Shown: positions 34,461-46,273 of the stretch, piece after piece
Position numbering within the stretch: position 1 is the first letter of the stretch
How the letters are laid out: every line of letters begins with the position of its first letter
Assembly (NCBI GenBank): GCA_027579435.1
Contig: JANBPK010000854.1
Location: 62,001 to 126,000 of the forward strand
Direction of reading: 5' to 3'
Origin: Candolleomyces eurysporus
Taxonomy: Eukaryota; Basidiomycota; Agaricomycetes; Agaricales; Psathyrellaceae
DNA length: 64,000 bases
Translations under genes and position numbers: made by a program
The notes under the pieces: generated by a model
What the model saw: only the letters and a program-made list of their open reading frames with translations
The model's database searches: none
Told to the model about the DNA's origin: nothing

Positions 34461-34760
34461 CACAAGCCCGCATTTCAGCCGGTGGTCCGAACGAGCGCCC
34501 ATATAATGGGCAGCACGGGCAGTCCACGATCACGGTGACGGTGAGAACGAAAAGGCCATGTCTCAATATCACGGGAATTAGAGTCGGTGCGATGCAGGTC
34601 AGTGCATTAAATTGGCGTCGAAGGAGTAAATAATCCAACGGTGAGTGTGAGGAGGCAACTACAACTTGACAGCTTCGCTGGATCGAGCTGTTGAGGCCGT
34701 TCCTATGTGTGTCATAAAAACACTGCAATAGAAATAGCAGAATCCAGCCAAGTGTGCGCG
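34461..34760 (-). other. Uncharacterised segment shared by both inverted arms
   Basis: CAACAGCTCGATCCAGCGAA and following sequence, CCCATTATATGGGCGCTCGT and GCCAGTCCTGA on the minus strand match 40867-41180 on the plus strand. Reading frames are broken in both copies. The composition suggests a decayed membrane-protein gene, but no family can be named. Confidence 0.45.
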
Positions 34761-34969
34761 AACCTAATATACAGCCCGTATTACATTTCTAAATAACCTC
34801 GGGCTCCGTGGTAGATGTGCGTAACTATTAGTCTCTCCTTTGTCTCTAAACTCCTATTCGCACATTCATCGCTGTAGATGGGACGTTGACACAAGGATGA
34901 ACAGGGCTGTAATCTGGTCTAGTACCATATGAGTACTCAGTGACATGATCCTGTGAAGATAGTCGGTTC

Positions 34970-35220
34970 CTGATTTAAGCATCGTTCACCGCGTCATTTA
35001 AATGTATGCACTATTTCACTTCGTTCTCGTAACCCTAGTTCAAATATCACTTTCGGTCCGCATTGCGTTGATTCATAAGTATAGCTGTTTACGTCTTGAT
35101 AGTGTCCATGTTTCCTCCCTATACTCGCTTACTAGCTCTACCCAGATATATTCTTTCTACGTCCTACCTTACGCCTCATTCCGTTACCTTTTTACACATT
35201 TGACTGTCGTAGCAAAGCAG
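34970..35220 (+). repeat. Second copy of the CHAT 3' flank
   Basis: Resembles 32027-32230 in order and orientation (CATCGTTCACCG, TTCTCGTAACC, GTGTCCATGTTTCC, TATACTCGCTTA). No CHAT coding sequence precedes it; the sequence upstream is the F-box remnant arm. It may mark the place where a second CHAT gene was lost. Confidence 0.45.
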
Positions 35221-36739
35221 TTGGTTAGTAACTCAAATTTTTTCACGTCTGTCCATAGTCGTAGATGCTTTCGCGATGCAATGCAAACGAAGTTCCACAG
35301 CCTTTCCACGGACATCTTGAGGATCACTTCCCAGACGGCGCAGCTTTTAATCAACAATAAAAACCACCCATTCCCCTCTCAAAACGTCTTACACTACCCA
35401 CTGCCTCCTCGAAGTCCTGTTCTCCAAACGTGCCGATCACCAATACCCCTTGGCTTTGGTATAATATCAGGAGCCGTGCGGTGTTTTGCCGCCAATACGT
35501 GAGCTGCTCGTTGATCGGCTTTCCCGGTAGGCTCTGTGTGCAATGGCAAACTTACTGTTTCTGGATACTGTTAGCAATTCTAGTGCCCAACCCGTACCAT
35601 CTATTCGTCTTGGACGGTATTGCCAGAGGACTCACCCGTGACCAGGTGATCTTTAGCCTCGTCGAGAGTCAGTGATCCATGCATGTATTTAGCTTTGCCT
35701 TCTCACTACTAGTACGCCAGTCAAAATCATCTTAAGACTGGCATTCTTGGATCTCGGTCTCGGTTCCTCGTGGAAATCCCGCTAAAAGATGCGGAGAATC
35801 GAACGTCGGAACCGAGAACAATTATTCTATCCAAGACCTTGGGTCGTTGGCTGTGCTGAATACGATTGCAGTGCGGGCATACACCTTTGACGAGCGCTCT
35901 GGCAGAGCGGTAGTTCATAAGAACTCAAATAGACTATTGTGCTACTGGTACTGGTTCAAGGCGCTCAGCTTCTAATACTACAGGCAAACCTATGGGCTTT
36001 CAAGGTCAATCTCTGTACCGCTCCTTCTGTCCATACTATCCTCGATCCTCTCTGTACTTCCTGACTAATTCCTTGTCCTCTCACATGGAAACTTAGCTGG
36101 CATTTTTACGCGCCTTGTTGACTCTCTTTTCATTGTTTCGCTCCACTATATCGATTCCTCGTCTGCTTTCCTGATTTCCGAACCTTACGTTTTCTCCTTG
36201 CTGTTGGCAGCTCTCGGCACCTGGGCTGTGGTCAAGAGAAGCCTTTTGTCCTTGTATAAGGTGCTTCGTGAGTCGTCTTATCTGTTCTCTCTCCCTCCCG
36301 TCCCCCGGGCCTCTGTGTTCGAATCTCATGGACTTGGTAAAATAGGATTGCATATGACCAACATGGAAGCCACATCTTCAGACGGGAGGCGACTCTTTCA
36401 AGCGCGCAATGGACATATGCACAGGCACTACCCGAATCCCTGACTACGGTGCCTTCCTCACCCAGTGGAGCATGTGAAAGCTCGACGCGTATAGAAAGAT
36501 CGAAGATATGTTTGTATTTTCACTTGTATTGTCTTGTCCGAATATCTGGTCACTCCGTCGAATCGAATCCCATGAATGCCACTTGTGTGGATATCAACGA
36601 AGCCCAGGGTGCACCTCAGTTTAAGTAGAACCCGTACTCACCGCTCTCATTCCAGAAGCCGATTGTGATAGTGTCGATGATAGTTACCGACGTGCCTCTC
36701 CTCACTGCCGCTCCAGGCATTATCATTCGCGACTGGGCA
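35221..36739. other. Intergenic, no gene recognised
   Basis: No coding evidence was found in the open frames. Near 35888-35945 the words GACGAGCGCTCTGGCAGAGC and GCTACTGGTACTGG resemble 50838-50920 in the 3' flank of the F-box gene at 51 kb, so a fragment of the duplicated block also occurs here. Confidence 0.4.
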
Positions 36740-36908
36740 TGTTGCAGAGCGGTATCAATTCGGTGTCGCAAAAGTTGAGTAGGATTACACGCAACTAGAA
36801 GAACTCAAAAATGCTTGTATACAACAGGTAGAATAGCAAGAACCCAATTGTCCACAGCTGGTGGCAACACGTCGTCATTTTAAGGTCAAGTTGATACGCG
36901 TACGGGTA

Positions 36909-38615
36909 TCAAGCTGAAAGATAATCTACTACAAAAACTTCCGGATTTCTACCATTTGTCCACTCCATGTACACCGATCTTCCGGAGGCGGGACACAAAG
37001 TACAGGTATACATACCGCTGCCCAGGTGGAGTACTGTCAAGGCAGCATTTGAACCTGTAGTATAACCATCTGTTGCACAACTACTCTGGGGATTTGAGCT
37101 GTGCGGGGGTATCACCGACAGAATGCACAGACACATTTTTCCATCCCGAAAACAGACTTCCACGAGAGTTCTTGAAGAATATCCAAGGTCCAAGAGGGCC
37201 TGATAATCGAAAAGCTCGAGATTATGGAATTTCAATGGCAAGGAATACGTGGTTTTCAGAGAACAGGCAACATCGAGTGAGTTGGGATTTTGACAATCGC
37301 GCCATTCGATGTCCACAGAGTAACGCGATGACTTGATGCTGTTGTCGGGTTTCATTGGATAGACGTCTAGTGTGATCGGAAATGACATGTGTGGTTCCCT
37401 GGAGGGTAGAAGATGTAGAAATTCTGAATTTTTGTCAGGAGGGGAACGTCGGAATGGATAAGGGAAGGTCACCTCTTCAGGAATAGATTTTGTTGTCCTT
37501 GTCAGAGGAATTAGGCCAGTAGGCGGAACCTCAATCTGGAAAGAGGGAACAGGCCACACTGGGTGAAGTCCTGCAAACGGGGAGTACGCCACGGAGTCGG
37601 AGATGCTCACATAGTTGAGGTCCCCAACATGTTGGAATATAGGCACCGGAATGTACCTCCCACGTTCAAAATCCCACACAATGCCGCCTGACCCCTGAGC
37701 CTACGTATAAGAGATTCTGATGGACTTGCATATCCCACCATGACGATTCCCTCAATGGTAGCCACGATGGATCCGAGAGCCTCGATTTCTTTGTTCGGTT
37801 CCGTTGGTAATACAGCGTAGATCTTTACTGCCAAATAGACCAAACTCAGCATGAACATATCACATTAGGTGCGAAGAAGCTACGCTCACAAGCGTCCACT
37901 GTCTGGTTCTATCCCCGCTGCGACTCTGAGCCACCCGGACTCATGCTCCCAAGCCAGGAGGTGCACCTGCTGGAAAGACTAACCGAACTGGCCAAAGCAA
38001 CTATTGCGACTTCACAAGCTGTCGACAATGGAGGTCTGCCAGGAACGCCGAGGTCTAGGAGCCGGAGATGATGAGAATCGACCACCTGCAGGTACCTTCC
38101 CCCAGGAATGAGGAGTAACCATGGCCCATAATTATACCTGCTCTCCTCCGAAATAAATTTCACCGGGGAAGGGAGTTTGGTTAGTCCAGAACGTGGCTGG
38201 AGGATAGGAGGTTCATCGAGCGCGTTCTCTCTGGGCTGTAAGCAGTTCTGCTCCAGCAGCTGACCCCACCGATAGCGACCCATTGCCGCACGTTGAAGCT
38301 CTTGAGTATCCATGTCATCAACGTCGTAGGATTGAAAGTAAACGCCATCCTGCTCGCACACTGAGCGGAGGATTGAAATCCAGACCGTCCGCTGTGATAA
38401 CATAAATTATGAGCAGAGGACTCTGCATGTCTAAGAATACGGAGACTAGATGAGGAATGAACAGTATATGAGGATGCATGAGTGATATGCACAGCACAGA
38501 GAGATGTGATGTCTTTAGCCTTGAGATGGCTCATTAATTCGGTACAGAGTTCGGCAAGGAGAACTAGAGGGCTGTGCGCAGGAACTGGGTACTCAAATCC
38601 ACGAGTACTGGCCAT
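36909..38615 (-). pseudogene. F-box protein gene, copy B (several lesions)
   Basis: Starts at ATG 38615 (MASTRGFEYPVPAHSPLVLL). The F-box is AELCTELMSHLKAKDITSLC, continuing after an intron with TVWISILRSVCEQDG. Middle part: LQRAAMGRYRWGQLLEQNC and LLLIPGGRYLQVVDSHHLRL. C-terminal part (36909-37679): GIVWDFERGRYIPV, TTYSLPLKFHNLELFDYQAL, GRNPEVFVVDYLSA. Compared with the 51-kb copy it has an in-frame TAA just before SQRTVW (near 38408), a frame change in the LDLGVPGR-QQVHLLAWEH region (near 38000), where the reading frame also meets a TAG, and another before GIVWDF. F-box proteins select substrates for SCF ligases; this copy is probably not functional. Confidence 0.78.
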
Positions 38616-38983
38616 TAGAAGCCCCGGATATGTTTCTCGAAGTCGCGGAAGTTGTGGTCCATGTAGATGGCATCTTCATCAAAATAGATGTCCTCGTTTG
38701 GATATGGGTGTGCATATGAGTGAGAGCTTTTGAAAGTCGTCAACAGATGTTGGAGATGTCATGTTTGCAACTGTTTGCCATCTCCATTATCGCCTTGTGA
38801 GACACCCAGACACGCACACTGACATATTTATCGTATGGGCGACTAGTCGACGAAGAGGGATTTCGTTGATTCGGTCATCGCCTGGGCTTCGAGGAGCCTG
38901 CAAATGACTATGTTCGATGCCACATCGGGAGACAGCAACTAAATATTCGAAAGACACACTGCACAGAGTATACATTGATCTTC

Positions 38984-39820
38984 CTAATCTCTAGGTTGTT
39001 GCCCGTATCCCTCCCTGTAGTACTGTTTACGTACGGCTTCGACAGTATCATAGTAATCCATAGCGACATCTTCAAAAGCACTCGGCTTGCCCGATGCAAT
39101 ATCTTGACGTATCAACTTCGTGGCCGTATACCATGAAGTGTAAGCGAGATAATCAAGCGGCTGATAAATGGCCCAGTGACCCGGATGCCCTTGCGCTTTC
39201 CCGGGAACATCAGTATGAGCTTTTTGCGCAAAATTTCTCTCGAATTCAAATTTTAGGCTTACTGACCAAGTATCTGAGGCTCAAAACTTGAGATACCCTT
39301 CATCACTCGCTCAAGCTGTGGTAAAAGTTCTTGAACTCTGGACGTCGAGTTAAAGACCGTCGCCAGAGCTGTAGGCGCAGTTGTGCAGTTTCGCCATATC
39401 TGATACAAGGCATGAGCTTTCAATGCCCAAAATCTATCATGTGGAAGGAGAGAGGGAGATTATGAACCAACCTCAACTTCTACATATGACAAGGCTGTTG
39501 TGAAAGTATCGAGGTACTGCCTGTAATAAGCCTCTCCGGCGTGGTAGAGACTCTAATTCGCCCAAATGTGTCATGAAGTAACAGCATCCACCAAGGAAAA
39601 AAGAGAAGCTCACATCGATGTCCTCGGGAGTCGCATTTGAGTCTGGAAACGCAGTAATAACAGTGTTATAGTCTGCCAGCGCTTTGGGGAACGTGTTTGT
39701 GACCATATTGCGGAAAAACGTTGTCGCATCGGGGTTAGTGCCACACAGCGGACTCGGCTTCTGGGCGGTGGCGAGGCCGACTAACGAGATGGTGAGGACA
39801 GCTTTGAGGCTCCAGAACAT
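38984..39820 (-). CDS. Secreted protein of unknown function (intact duplicate)
   Basis: Four exons on the minus strand give about 212 residues. Signal peptide MFWSLKAVLTISLVGLATA (ATG 39820). Mature start QKPSPLCGTNPDATTFFRNM, then TFPKALADYNTVITAFPDSN, SLYHAGEAYYRQYLDTFTTA, STSRVQELLPQLERVMKGIS, and a Tyr/Trp-rich last exon (HPGHWAIYQPLDYLAYTSWY, FEDVAMDYYDTVEAVRKQYY) with stop at 38984-38986. All joins are GT-AG and no stop interrupts. A homologue at 53.2-54.0 kb is broken, so this is the surviving copy. The family is unknown; the helical N-terminal half and single mature-start Cys give no enzymatic hint. It lies upstream of the F-box pseudogene on the same strand. Confidence 0.8.
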
Positions 39821-39860
39821 GATAGAGAAGTACCCAAATGATACGAATGAAAACGACACC

Positions 39861-39870
39861 CTTTTTATCC
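39861..39870 (-). promoter_or_regulatory. TATA box of the secreted-protein gene
   Basis: GGATAAAAAG on the minus strand, about 45 bases upstream of ATG 39820. The broken duplicate keeps the equivalent GATAAAAAGCG at 54060-54070, which supports it as the original core promoter. Confidence 0.55.
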
Positions 39871-40450
39871 CGCTACTTTACTGAATACCCCTTGGAATAG
39901 GCTGCGTACATAATACGAAGCTGGCGCATTGGCTGAGAGAGATCGTAATAGCATGGGGAGATATATACGCATTGGGTCAATGGGGAGCATCGTGCGCGAG
40001 GGACGACTAGGATGGTCTCGATCCAGAACAAAGCCTGTCGATACATGTTGTCTTTATTTCCCAATGACTTGTTGGCTAAGTATAGATTTCCGGTTTTGAG
40101 TGATTTCCGGAGATTTGCCACTCAGTCATGTGTCCCATATTCTCAAGGTTATTCGCCTGGATTTCTGCGAAGCAATGGCATTGACTTCTGTTCCCAGCTG
40201 TTGATCAAAGCATAACAAAGGGGGAAATGGATTTATATAGGCTCTCATTCAAACCATCACACTCACACAGTCGGCCAACTTTGCATTCACTTGCCGAAGC
40301 ACATTCGGGGAAAAATACCATCGTCAAGAATCTCCGCTGGAAGAGCAAAGCGACATTACCTTGTCATCAATTAGGAAAGACTTTCGTATAGAATCAAATT
40401 CAATCAATCCTTGATGCGTGCTCAAAGGTAAAGTGGGCTCCTTTCCGATG

Positions 40451-40839
40451 AGCCATTACCGCTGTACAAGCCATTAGAAACGATTGGACAGTCCAAGAGC
40501 CTAAAATATATCCGGAGTGTGCTTTCTCGAGGGCAAGTACCAAGATAGGGACACCAAATCTGTGTCGAGCCCATCTTATACGGAGAAACCAAAGATAGCT
40601 GGCCGAGAGTAATTGGCTAAACTGGATAATCAAGTGTGATTTAGCACGATCATTATCTCTTTCTTTGAGGCCGATGAAGTTGAGGCGCCCCTACGGTTGG
40701 CGACGAAAGCTGAATAGCCTCTACTCTCATCCTAGTCTTCATCGGGGGCTGGAATCGTTCATGCACCATCGATGACCTTCATCAGCGCCCAAGTCAACGT
40801 TGGCAACACCGGAGGTCCGTTAGAAACTTGGAGAGTGAT
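40451..40839. other. Intergenic, nothing recognised
   Basis: It lies between the end of duplication block B and the start of the right inverted arm. No coding or repeat signal was identified. Confidence 0.4.
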
Positions 40840-41399
40840 AGTATACACTGTACCGCACAGCTTCAACAGCTCGATCCAGCGAAGCTCTCAAATTCAGCAC
40901 ATTAGATTATTCAATCCTTGACGCCAATTTGTTTCACCCGGTTACATTGCACAGACTTGGATCACCATCGTGGCGAGTCGTGCCCTTTTTTCTCTCACCG
41001 TCGTCGTGGTCGTCGCCTCCCGGTGCTGTAGAACGAGGATGACGGCCCATTTCACAGCACTTCAGATTAATGGCTTCTACAGGCTAATACATCCCATTAT
41101 ATGGGTGTTTGTTCGAGCCACCGGCTGAAATGTGGGCCTCCAATCGGAAGATGCGACCGAAATCGCCAGTCCTGAAGCTCTATGTTTGCCTCGTGATACG
41201 CATGCCTGCTGCTTGTTGATCTCACCATGTATCATCCAGTCTCAATATATCCGTAGCTCTATCCTCTCATATCCCAAAGCTCTGAGTTCTTCGCACAGGC
41301 TGGTACTGACTCTCATCTTTGCTACGCATGTCGTCTGTGAAGCAGACCGCAACATGGCCAGTAGGATTGATTAAAGCGCAGCTGTACTCAGCTGTATAG

Positions 41400-42029
41400 C
41401 TCCCCGCCGTGGATGACGTCTCACATGTGGGAGAATCATCGTTCATCTCCGAGTCTGACTCCTTCAGGCTCCCATGCTTATCTGTGAACTATCCACCGAG
41501 TGCGTGAGATGTGGAGAAGCATCCTCGGCGGGATCCCGACCGCAGAAAAACCACATCTGTTGACTGTCCCAGGCGGTACATCATCTCTTGCTGATTGGTA
41601 CGCTCAATCTGAAATCTGAATGGAGAGCATAAAAAAATGGGCGTAGCGTTGCCGAGCTTTGGGAAGGTTACAATTGAGATATTCGGGGAACGGGAGCATG
41701 AATGGGACCTTGGTTGGCCTATCTTGCCCGGTCGATCTATAAGTGGGATATGTATGCGGTGATGATAGAGAGGGAGTGAGGTCCGTAAGCTGTCTCCCAA
41801 TCGTATCCTGAAGATTTGAAATAAGCTGCTGAGTGAATTTTACACTAGTCTCATTTTGACGCTCCTCAATATCTGGCCCCCACTCGTTCCTGCGCTCTCG
41901 GATTGACTGGGATGTAGAGGTTGTGCTCTTTCTATTTCCATCACATTCCCACATATCATTTCCGATTGCATATCCTGCTTCATCAGCGACAATAACCGGT
42001 CATTGTGCTTCCCAGTTGACCCCGTCTGA
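41400..42029. other. Extra ~600 bp within the right inverted arm
   Basis: This stretch has no counterpart in the left arm at 34.3 kb. Two overlapping minus-strand frames of 82-116 codons cover it but no domain is visible. It may be an insertion, or sequence lost from the other arm. No terminal repeats or target duplication were found by eye. Confidence 0.35.
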
Positions 42030-42260
42030 TGGGGATCCCTAGCCTCCTGCATGTGATGTTCAATCTGAAAATGACATATTCCCCCCACCCCTCCACCACC
42101 TCGAACTCCTTGATGATCGGTCCCCTCAGGCCTCGGATATCCTTCAAGGACTCTTGTGGAGGTGTGCTGTGGGATATTAAAGCTTTGTATCTGTCAGTTC
42201 TGTTGGTATCGGTGGCACAGACCTCAGACTTTCAAGCACTCGTTCGGTAGAAAGTCGTAC
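42030..42260 (+). pseudogene. F-box family C-terminal remnant (copy D)
   Basis: MFNLKMTYSP and then, in another frame, GLGYPSRTLVEVCCGILKLC are parallel to LQTTYSLPW and LNLGYPSKTLVELC of the F-box gene at 51 kb. The open minus-strand frames across this region are shadows. Only a short part of the gene survives, with frame breaks. Confidence 0.62.
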
Positions 42261-42779
42261 TAGAGGTATAGATTCGCGCATTCGCGTTGACGGTCCTCCG
42301 CGTGAACCTTGTTTTCGGTAGTTGTACTCTGTATTCCGGCTCTGGAAGGTCGGCGTATATGAAGCGAAGAGGAGATGGGAATCAGAAACCTTTGGTCGTT
42401 GACTGTCTTTCCCCCCCTCTCCGAAGCCTCTTCACTCATTTGACCATGGGCTCGAGAATAAACTAGTTTGCGCCGTGCTGAGATCTGTTGTTGTCGTTTG
42501 CCTTCACAATCGCTAAAGGGTGGTATCTCGCCTCGTTGATTGTGATACCCGCTATATGCGGCTCTGAAAAGCACTCGGTGGCAGATCGCTCAGATTGCGT
42601 GAGTTCATATTATGGTCAATGGCGATTGACGGANCCCCCAATGATGCACCCCCTACGTGAGAACCGAGCTAGGCGATCTCACAGACTCTTCGTATGATAG
42701 TTCTGTACTGGAACGGGTCAGATAAGTGCTCCGAACCATTGACGAAGTGGTGAATAAACCGAGCCCCGAGTAAGAGTCG

Positions 42780-44165
42780 CCGAATGCCGACTCGACCAAA
42801 TGGAGAAGGCGGTGACTAAGGGCGGGACAGCATCACCAGCACTCCTGCTGCCTTGAACCTCCATCATCTCCTCTCCCCTCGATGAGAAAATGCCGTCTAG
42901 ACGACTGAGGCCAGCGTATGAGACCGCTAGAGATTCCAGGACAGCGTTATGGGCAACCCGTTAGCGGAGGAAAGAGTGGTGAAGGGACAAAGCGTTCGAT
43001 GTTTTCGATGTCGGGGCCTGCTCGTTCACTCACTCACTCCAACTTGGCTCATACTTTCCATTGGCGACCTCGAGAATGGTCAGCTGTCCTCCCCATTCTT
43101 AGGCACGAATTCATGAATTTATCCATGCTCGGAACTCGCACTGAAGCTAAAACACCTTTCCGCCTTACACAAGCCCACCCTCGATGGCTCGATAACGTTG
43201 CGGGTGTTGCGATTAAGGGCATTGGATGGATCTTTATGGTGCGTTATCTCGCTCGTGTTGCTCACTCTCGTCACTCAAAACCCTCCACAGCTCGTTACCC
43301 TCAACATGGTTCTCCCCCGCCTCCTTTCGCCCTTCCAGCAAATCGTCAATTTGATCGTCCAACTAATTGGCTGGGCACACGCTCGTTCATACGCCTCTCC
43401 GTACTAGTCTTATGACTCCCACTGGATGAACGCCACAAGGAACAGAGCAAAGACAAGAAGAGAGAATGGGAGAAGCTATCGTCGTCGTCATCTGTATCCC
43501 ATGGCGCATTGTGTTCAGCAACTGTAGCCGCCAGCTGGGTGGTCAAACTGCCGATATTCTAGCTCGCGAGGATGAAGTATACCGATGTCAGGTTACAAGG
43601 GGTGGTCCTGCCTGCGATGGCTGGACTGGCAATGGAGAATGGGTCTGTCAGCATCGGGCTGGGAGGGGTCTAGGACTGGGCTCAGATGGTACGTTTTGTT
43701 ATCACCTCTTTTTGGAACTGGCAAATAGCCATGGGGGAAGTTGTTCCAGAACACTTCGTGTCTATGACAGGTTGATCTGGGATAGCTCAGAACAGATGGC
43801 TAAACAGGATTGTTTTCCGTTTCTTTCTCTCTCGNCTCGTTTCTGGATTTGAACGCTGATATATCTTTCCGTTCAAAGGCCTCAGTATCACACCGTCAGG
43901 GCTCGTTCGCCGTCGCCCTTAGTGGCCTCACTGNACTTGTCGGTANTTTTTTTGTTTGCACCACGACCCATATCTATGCATCCAACCATCGATGGCACGA
44001 CAAACTAGCGCGACGGATATTCCCCGCGGGATCTCGTCCACCGACCTCCCATCCTCGAACACTACCGGGAGCTTGAATCAGGCTCGGATGTATATGCCTT
44101 GCTCTCGTTGGACAATGCATGTACCAGGGTGGTGGTGAATGTAGCGGATTGGGTTCTAGTCGCTC
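42780..44165 (+). pseudogene. Truncated ARMC8-type gene, copy 2
   Basis: Matches 55965-57400 of the intact gene from before the start codon onwards. CAAATGGAGAAGGCGGTGAC matches the leader; AGGACAGCGTTATGGGCAAC matches the SVIGN region of exon 1; the exon with PSPQIVTPIVQLIGSATRSS is matched at about 43320-43395 (CAAATCGTCAATTTGATCGT); ACAAGAAGAGAGAATGGGAG matches KKRGWEKL; and GGGATCTCGTCCACCGACCT matches the GISSTHLP region near 44030. Several frameshifts, stops (an early TAG) and Ns are present and the last half of the gene is absent. Confidence 0.78.
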
Positions 44166-46273
44166 GGGGGATGTCGAGAGTTGGGTGAAACTTAGTGTAG
44201 TCTAAGCAAGTGCGTTTGATCTTGTCTTTCGTTCTCCTTTTCGCCGTCCGTATCTTCCTTTCCTTCTCTCTCCCTACGTCTCAAGTATTCTCGTATGCAT
44301 CGCTCAATGTGTCACCTTTTTGCTAACATATTATTTCTCTTCCCCTCTTTCGAACAGGTATGGCCCCCTGAACTCGTGGACACCGAGTTTCTGCACAGTA
44401 GTCTTGTGAATCCTCCTTGCGTTCTCAAATTTTCAGCGCCAATTTAATCAAGGGAGCTCTAATCTCTCATCCACCCTGGAGAGATATTCAAGACTTCTAT
44501 GACTTGTTCACGTTCTCTCTGCTTTCTCGCTCAAGTTCCGTGACACCTCGTCCAGCTCCCTGGATTCTTAGTGACGACGACCTGCGCAAAACGAAAGACT
44601 TACGGTATCCGCTCTAACACTCAACACGTCTGTCTTCATTTGCTTTGTATATTGGCAGTTGGTGACTGAACGATTTGATCCGTGGGTAGCTTTAATCAGC
44701 TCTTGCTCGGTTTTGTTGATGGATTTTGTTGCCAGGCTGGTCGGTCACGCTCGGCAAGGTTGCTCCATGTCCTCACCAAGTCGTTGGAGGCGGCTGAACT
44801 GTGGCCAAACGATGTGAGTCAGTCAATTGCGTCCAGGATATGTAATCTATGCTCATCTTCCTTTGCCGTTTGTTCCCCACTACTGCTTAGTGATTGTTTG
44901 CTCGCTCGCTCCCCGTAATCACGCACATCCTTTCATTGTTATTCTATTCCCCTTTCCGACTCACGGCCTTTGATTCTCCCAGATTCGCATGAAATCGCCT
45001 GTCTTCGAACATTCATAGTCGATCCCGATGCGTGGGTTAGCATAGCAAACGACCAGAGACACTGGCTGGATCGACGACCCAAGCATGTATATTTACTTTC
45101 ATTTGCGATACGTTTGAGATCTACCAACGATGTAGTGATAATCGAGAGCTGATGCATGTGGAGAGAGTTCGAGAACCAAGAGTAAGACATTGAGTCAAGC
45201 AAGGTGGTCGGACTGAACGTTTCCTCGAGCTCGTAAGATTGTCAAGGTCGCAAACTGAGTGAGTCAACGTCAAAACCGAAAATGCCAGTTGCCCTCACGT
45301 GAAAATACTTCGACCGGGCTACTCAGTTAAACGAGTTGGAGTTAGTACTGGTACTCTTCCCTTGGTACCGGAAAATCTCTGTCCGAGTAGAACTAGATAT
45401 GAACAAATTGATCCCAAATCAGTTGAGCAATGCAGAGATGATGAAGATACCTATTTCAAGTCTGGTCTCGAGTTTCGAAGTGGCGCATGATCGTGGCGTC
45501 GTCCTTCCTCTGAGGGTTGCATTCAAATTCAGCGCCCATCGTGTCAACTGACCTGACCACATTTGATTCTGATACCGATTTGCTCTCCACCCGGTATCTA
45601 GCTTGAGTTTGACTGACCATGTATAACCGCGAGGAGATCGAATCGAGCACGGGAACCGAACGACATCAGGATGCTCCTTCTCCCTTGAGAATTCAGAAGG
45701 CAAAGAACGGGTGTGCTGCTGCTATACTGAAGTATGTCCAACCTGTATCCAACCATCCGACAAGATGTTACCAACTTGACGCAAATCCATCAACTGAGAG
45801 TATTGACCCGGGGACGATAGGACCCAGACAGCATGGCATAGCATTGCTCGGCGTGTTCGGGCAGTTCGCTCTTGGGCGTCATAGTCGCTGTCACGCACTC
45901 GCGCCCATGCGCTCGTGAGATTTTCTTTGAAAGATTTGGAACGATAGACCAGGTTCTAATCCGTTTCGCTTTATATATTTCTTCAATTTTGGAGCCTCTC
46001 AAACGACAGGACGTCCCGAACTGGGTGTATCCTCCCAATTCCAACCGCCACTTTGCTCGTACTTCAGTCCTTTGGAGCGTCACGATGTTGACATCCAGCC
46101 CCGTTTGAGCGCTTGATTAGATCCGCCGCCAAACGAAGATCCAATGGAATCGGATCCATCACTTCCTCGACAGCCGAACTTTCAATTCACTTATCCACGT
46201 ACTTAACAATTGTCTCTTTGCGAATCCGTTTTCTTTGACCAAGCCAGGCTCTTCCTACTTGATCATCCCAAGG
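44166..46273. other. Intergenic, no gene recognised
   Basis: A pyrimidine-rich tract at 44215-44285 and 44330-44355 resembles a fungal promoter, but no gene follows convincingly. Open frames up to about 99 codons have no motifs. Confidence 0.4.

Larger units (their letters stand above)
32760..34760 (-). repeat. Inverted duplication, left arm
   Basis: In minus-strand order this arm has an uncharacterised segment (34760-34320), an F-box C-terminus (34306-33917), a spacer (33916-33480) and a truncated ARMC8 gene. The same order occurs on the plus strand at 40840-44165. Even the spacer is shared (GATAAACTAGTTT...GCTG, then GAAAAGCACTCG), so the whole unit was copied rather than assembled twice. 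Confidence 0.75.
36740..40450 (-). repeat. Segmental duplication, block B (partner at 50830-54580)
   Basis: The block contains, on the minus strand, an F-box gene and, upstream of it, a secreted-protein gene, including both flanks. The partner has the same gene order and direction. Upstream flanks match through TGTCCCATATTCTC, GCAATGGCATTGA, CGGCCAAC and GAATCTCCGCTGGA, and diverge after about 40450 / 54580. Confidence 0.85.
40840..44165 (+). repeat. Inverted duplication, right arm
   Basis: Plus-strand partner of 34760-32760. Order: uncharacterised segment (40862-41280), F-box C-terminus (42030-42260), spacer (42260-42780) and truncated ARMC8 gene (42780-44165). It is longer than the left arm, mostly because of about 600 extra bases at 41400-42020 and because more ARMC8 sequence is kept. 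Confidence 0.75.

Noticed and set aside
35002..35502. 166-codon hydrophobic plus-strand frame
   Set aside because: Its first half is the duplicated CHAT 3' flank, so the open frame is probably fortuitous in AT-rich DNA.
35880..35900. Short GC-rich stem (GAGCGCTCTGGCAGAGC) resembling part of a tRNA
   Set aside because: No A/B boxes or cloverleaf could be completed, and the sequence recurs as part of a duplicated flank.
41489..42088. Two overlapping minus-strand frames that looked like a Gln-rich protein
   Set aside because: The flanking plus-strand sequence is an F-box remnant inside an inverted duplication, and no domain or splice structure supports a minus-strand gene.
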